Assembly: GCA_018376855.1 (NCBI GenBank)
Contig: JAHAAN010000009.1
Coordinates: forward strand, 1 to 25,458
Direction of reading: 5' to 3'
DNA: 25,458 bases
From: Clostridiales bacterium
GTDB taxonomy: Bacteria > Bacillota > Clostridia > Christensenellales > QALW01
Shown: one piece after another, positions 24,276-25,458 of the stretch
How positions within the stretch are numbered: position 1 is the first letter of the stretch
How the letters are laid out: each line of letters begins with the position of its first letter
Notes under the pieces: generated by a model
Database searches by the model: none
What the model saw: only the letters and a program-made list of their open reading frames with translations
What the model was told of the DNA's origin: nothing
Translations under genes and position numbers: made by a program

Positions 24276-24304
24276 ATTATATCAGCAACAACAGACGATA
24301 TCAA
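24276..24304 (-). promoter_or_regulatory. Promoter of the DUF368-DUF368-SGNH unit
   Basis: On the minus strand TTGATA (24304-24299) and a perfect TATAAT (24281-24276) are 17 bp apart. The 253-bp gap 24202-24454 holds this and the divergent promoter below; nothing else is seen in it. Confidence 0.75.
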
Positions 24305-24363
24305 GCAAAAATTTTTTTATAAACATTAAGCTTCTTTAAAGCGCGCCAAAAATATATCTTATC

Positions 24364-24393
24364 TTGACTTGGCTTATCAGCATTAACTATAAT
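24364..24393 (+). promoter_or_regulatory. Promoter of the secreted repeat protein gene
   Basis: TTGACT (24364-24369) and a perfect TATAAT (24388-24393) are 18 bp apart, about 60 bp before the start codon. Confidence 0.7.
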
Positions 24394-24454
24394 AAAATTT
24401 GAATTCATTTTATATCAAATGGAAATTTCAAAACAAAAAGGAGTATTTTGTAAC

Positions 24455-25458
24455 ATGAAAAAGGAATCAACGTTATCTTTACTGTTGATAATAATCTTCC
24501 TTTTCTCCTGCGGCACTGCAATCAATGTGTCTGCATCCGAAACGGAAATTACCGACAGCGGACGGTATGAATACAGCGGCTTCACCGATCCGATCGTAAT
24601 AAAAAGCGGAAGTCCAACAGTCGTCTTAAACGACGTTACCATCACTGCGCAAAGCAGTGCGGCGATCACGGTGGAAGCCGGCGCCGAACTGACGCTTATC
24701 CTCAACGGCAGCAGCACGCTGACCGGCGGGAACGGCTATGCGGCGATCTGCGTAAAGCCCGCGTATGACAGCGAATTGAATTACAGCGAAAGTGAAAGCG
24801 CCGTGCTGAATATCTCCGGCGGCGGAAATCTCAAAGTAATCGGCGGGAACGGCGATCAGACCGACGGACGCTTTGGCGGCGGCGCGGGCATCGGCGGAAA
24901 CGGCGAGGATCAAAACGGCGGCGACGGCGTGGATTTCGGAACTGTCCGCATCACAAGGGATTTCATCGGCACCGTTGACGCAGCAGGCGGCGGCACAGGC
25001 GCCAATGAAGCTAACCCCGATTACAACAGCGGCAATATTTTCGGCGGCGGCGCGGGCATCGGCAGCGGCGGTATGCAGGGCGGCAGCTACGATTATAACT
25101 GGGGCGAGGTGTTCGGAACCATTATAATCGAAAACGGAACCGTTCTTGCCCGCGGGAACGGCTATGGCGCAGGCATCGGCGGAGGCGGCGTTTTAGGCGA
25201 CGATACGATTGCCTCGGGAATAAAAATCAACATAAGCGGCGGCAATATCACCGCTAACGGCGGCACATGCGCGGCAGGCATCGGCGGAGGTTCCATGTGC
25301 GACGGCGGCTTTATCTCCATAAGCGGCGGCAGCTGCATTGCCGTTGCAGGCGAGGCGGACGGCTCGCTCGGCGGCGCAGGTATCGGCGGAGGCGACAACG
25401 CTTCCGTTTCCTCCGTAATCATTTCCGGCGGCACGGTAGAAGCGATCGGCCACGGCGG
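24455..25458 (+). CDS. Secreted glycine-rich repeat protein, predicted beta-helix, 3' partial
   Basis: The gene runs off the window after about 334 codons without a stop. The ATG at 24455 follows AAAAGGAG. The first 27 residues form an export signal (MKKESTLSLLLIIIFLF...NVSA); FLFSCG could alternatively be a lipoprotein cysteine, though the lipobox is imperfect. Residues about 30-85 (SGRYEYSG, VVLNDVTITAQSSAAITVEAGAELTLIL-like) resemble the carbohydrate-binding/pectin-binding beta-helix family of Clostridium (Cthe_2159 type). Five AGIG-centred motifs, GAGIGG or close variants (24881, 25049, 25166, 25271, 25373), then repeat with spacing shrinking from 56 to 34 residues, alternating with ISGG and short strands, as expected for stacked coils of a right-handed beta-helix. 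It is probably a surface adhesin or glycan-binding protein. Any anchor would lie outside the window. Confidence 0.8.
   Translation, partial: MKKESTLSLLLIIIFLFSCGTAINVSASETEITDSGRYEYSGFTDPIVIKSGSPTVVLNDVTITAQSSAAITVEAGAELTLILNGSSTLTGGNGYAAICVKPAYDSELNYSESESAVLNISGGGNLKVIGGNGDQTDGRFGGGAGIGGNGEDQNGGDGVDFGTVRITRDFIGTVDAAGGGTGANEANPDYNSGNIFGGGAGIGSGGMQGGSYDYNWGEVFGTIIIENGTVLARGNGYGAGIGGGGVLGDDTIASGIKINISGGNITANGGTCAAGIGGGSMCDGGFISISGGSCIAVAGEADGSLGGAGIGGGDNASVSSVIISGGTVEAIGHG

Noticed and set aside
24881..25390. CRISPR or DNA tandem repeat array
   Set aside because: The repeats are protein-level GAGIGG motifs with variable codons and uneven spacing, in one open reading frame.

Overview
The window looks like chromosome from a low-to-mid GC, Gram-positive Clostridia-type bacterium, probably gut-associated. 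The reasons are the gene order rpmG-secE-nusG-rplK-rplA, the uvrB-uvrA order, strong GGAGG ribosome binding sites, near-consensus sigma-A promoters, many Rho-independent terminators, and a load of glycan-active enzymes. No species can be named from the sequence alone.

Layout. (1) 1-5540, plus strand: the end of an SGNH/GDSL esterase whose reading frame is broken near position 300; a predicted six-hairpin glycosidase; and an unusual protein that joins a MerR DNA-binding domain to a complete FGGY (sedoheptulokinase-like) sugar kinase. Its promoter has the stretched 19-bp spacer and central dyad of MerR-controlled promoters. (2) 5600-9935, minus strand: a four-gene unit of a small, possibly decayed exported polypeptide, a VanZ-like membrane protein, a MacB/LolD-type ABC ATPase and a large duplicated FtsX-type permease. 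A strong terminator lies between the ATPase and permease genes. The layout recalls bacteriocin or peptide export/immunity loci. (3) 9950-12435, minus strand: rpmG-secE-nusG-rplK-rplA, with two look-alikes of the 23S rRNA L1-binding site, one before rplK and one before rplA. (4) 12464-18014, minus strand: uvrB-uvrA-GNAT acetyltransferase, with overlapping genes. (5) 18077-21592: a ThuA-like protein, then an AraC regulator diverging from a GH2 glycosidase across a shared control region. (6) 21450-21532: an 83-nt perfect cloverleaf in which every base outside three triloops is Watson-Crick paired. It is followed by a bidirectional terminator. (7) 21594-24304, minus strand: two tandem DUF368 (PopT-type undecaprenyl-phosphate transporter) genes followed by an SGNH hydrolase. 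(8) 24364 to the end, plus strand: a secreted glycine-rich repeat protein, cut by the window edge.

How the parts fit: housekeeping blocks (ribosome/transcription and nucleotide excision repair) are interleaved with small, locally regulated carbohydrate and envelope modules. The most unusual items are the cloverleaf, the MerR-kinase fusion with its matching promoter, the duplicated L1 sites, and the peptide-export-like ABC unit whose small first gene appears damaged.
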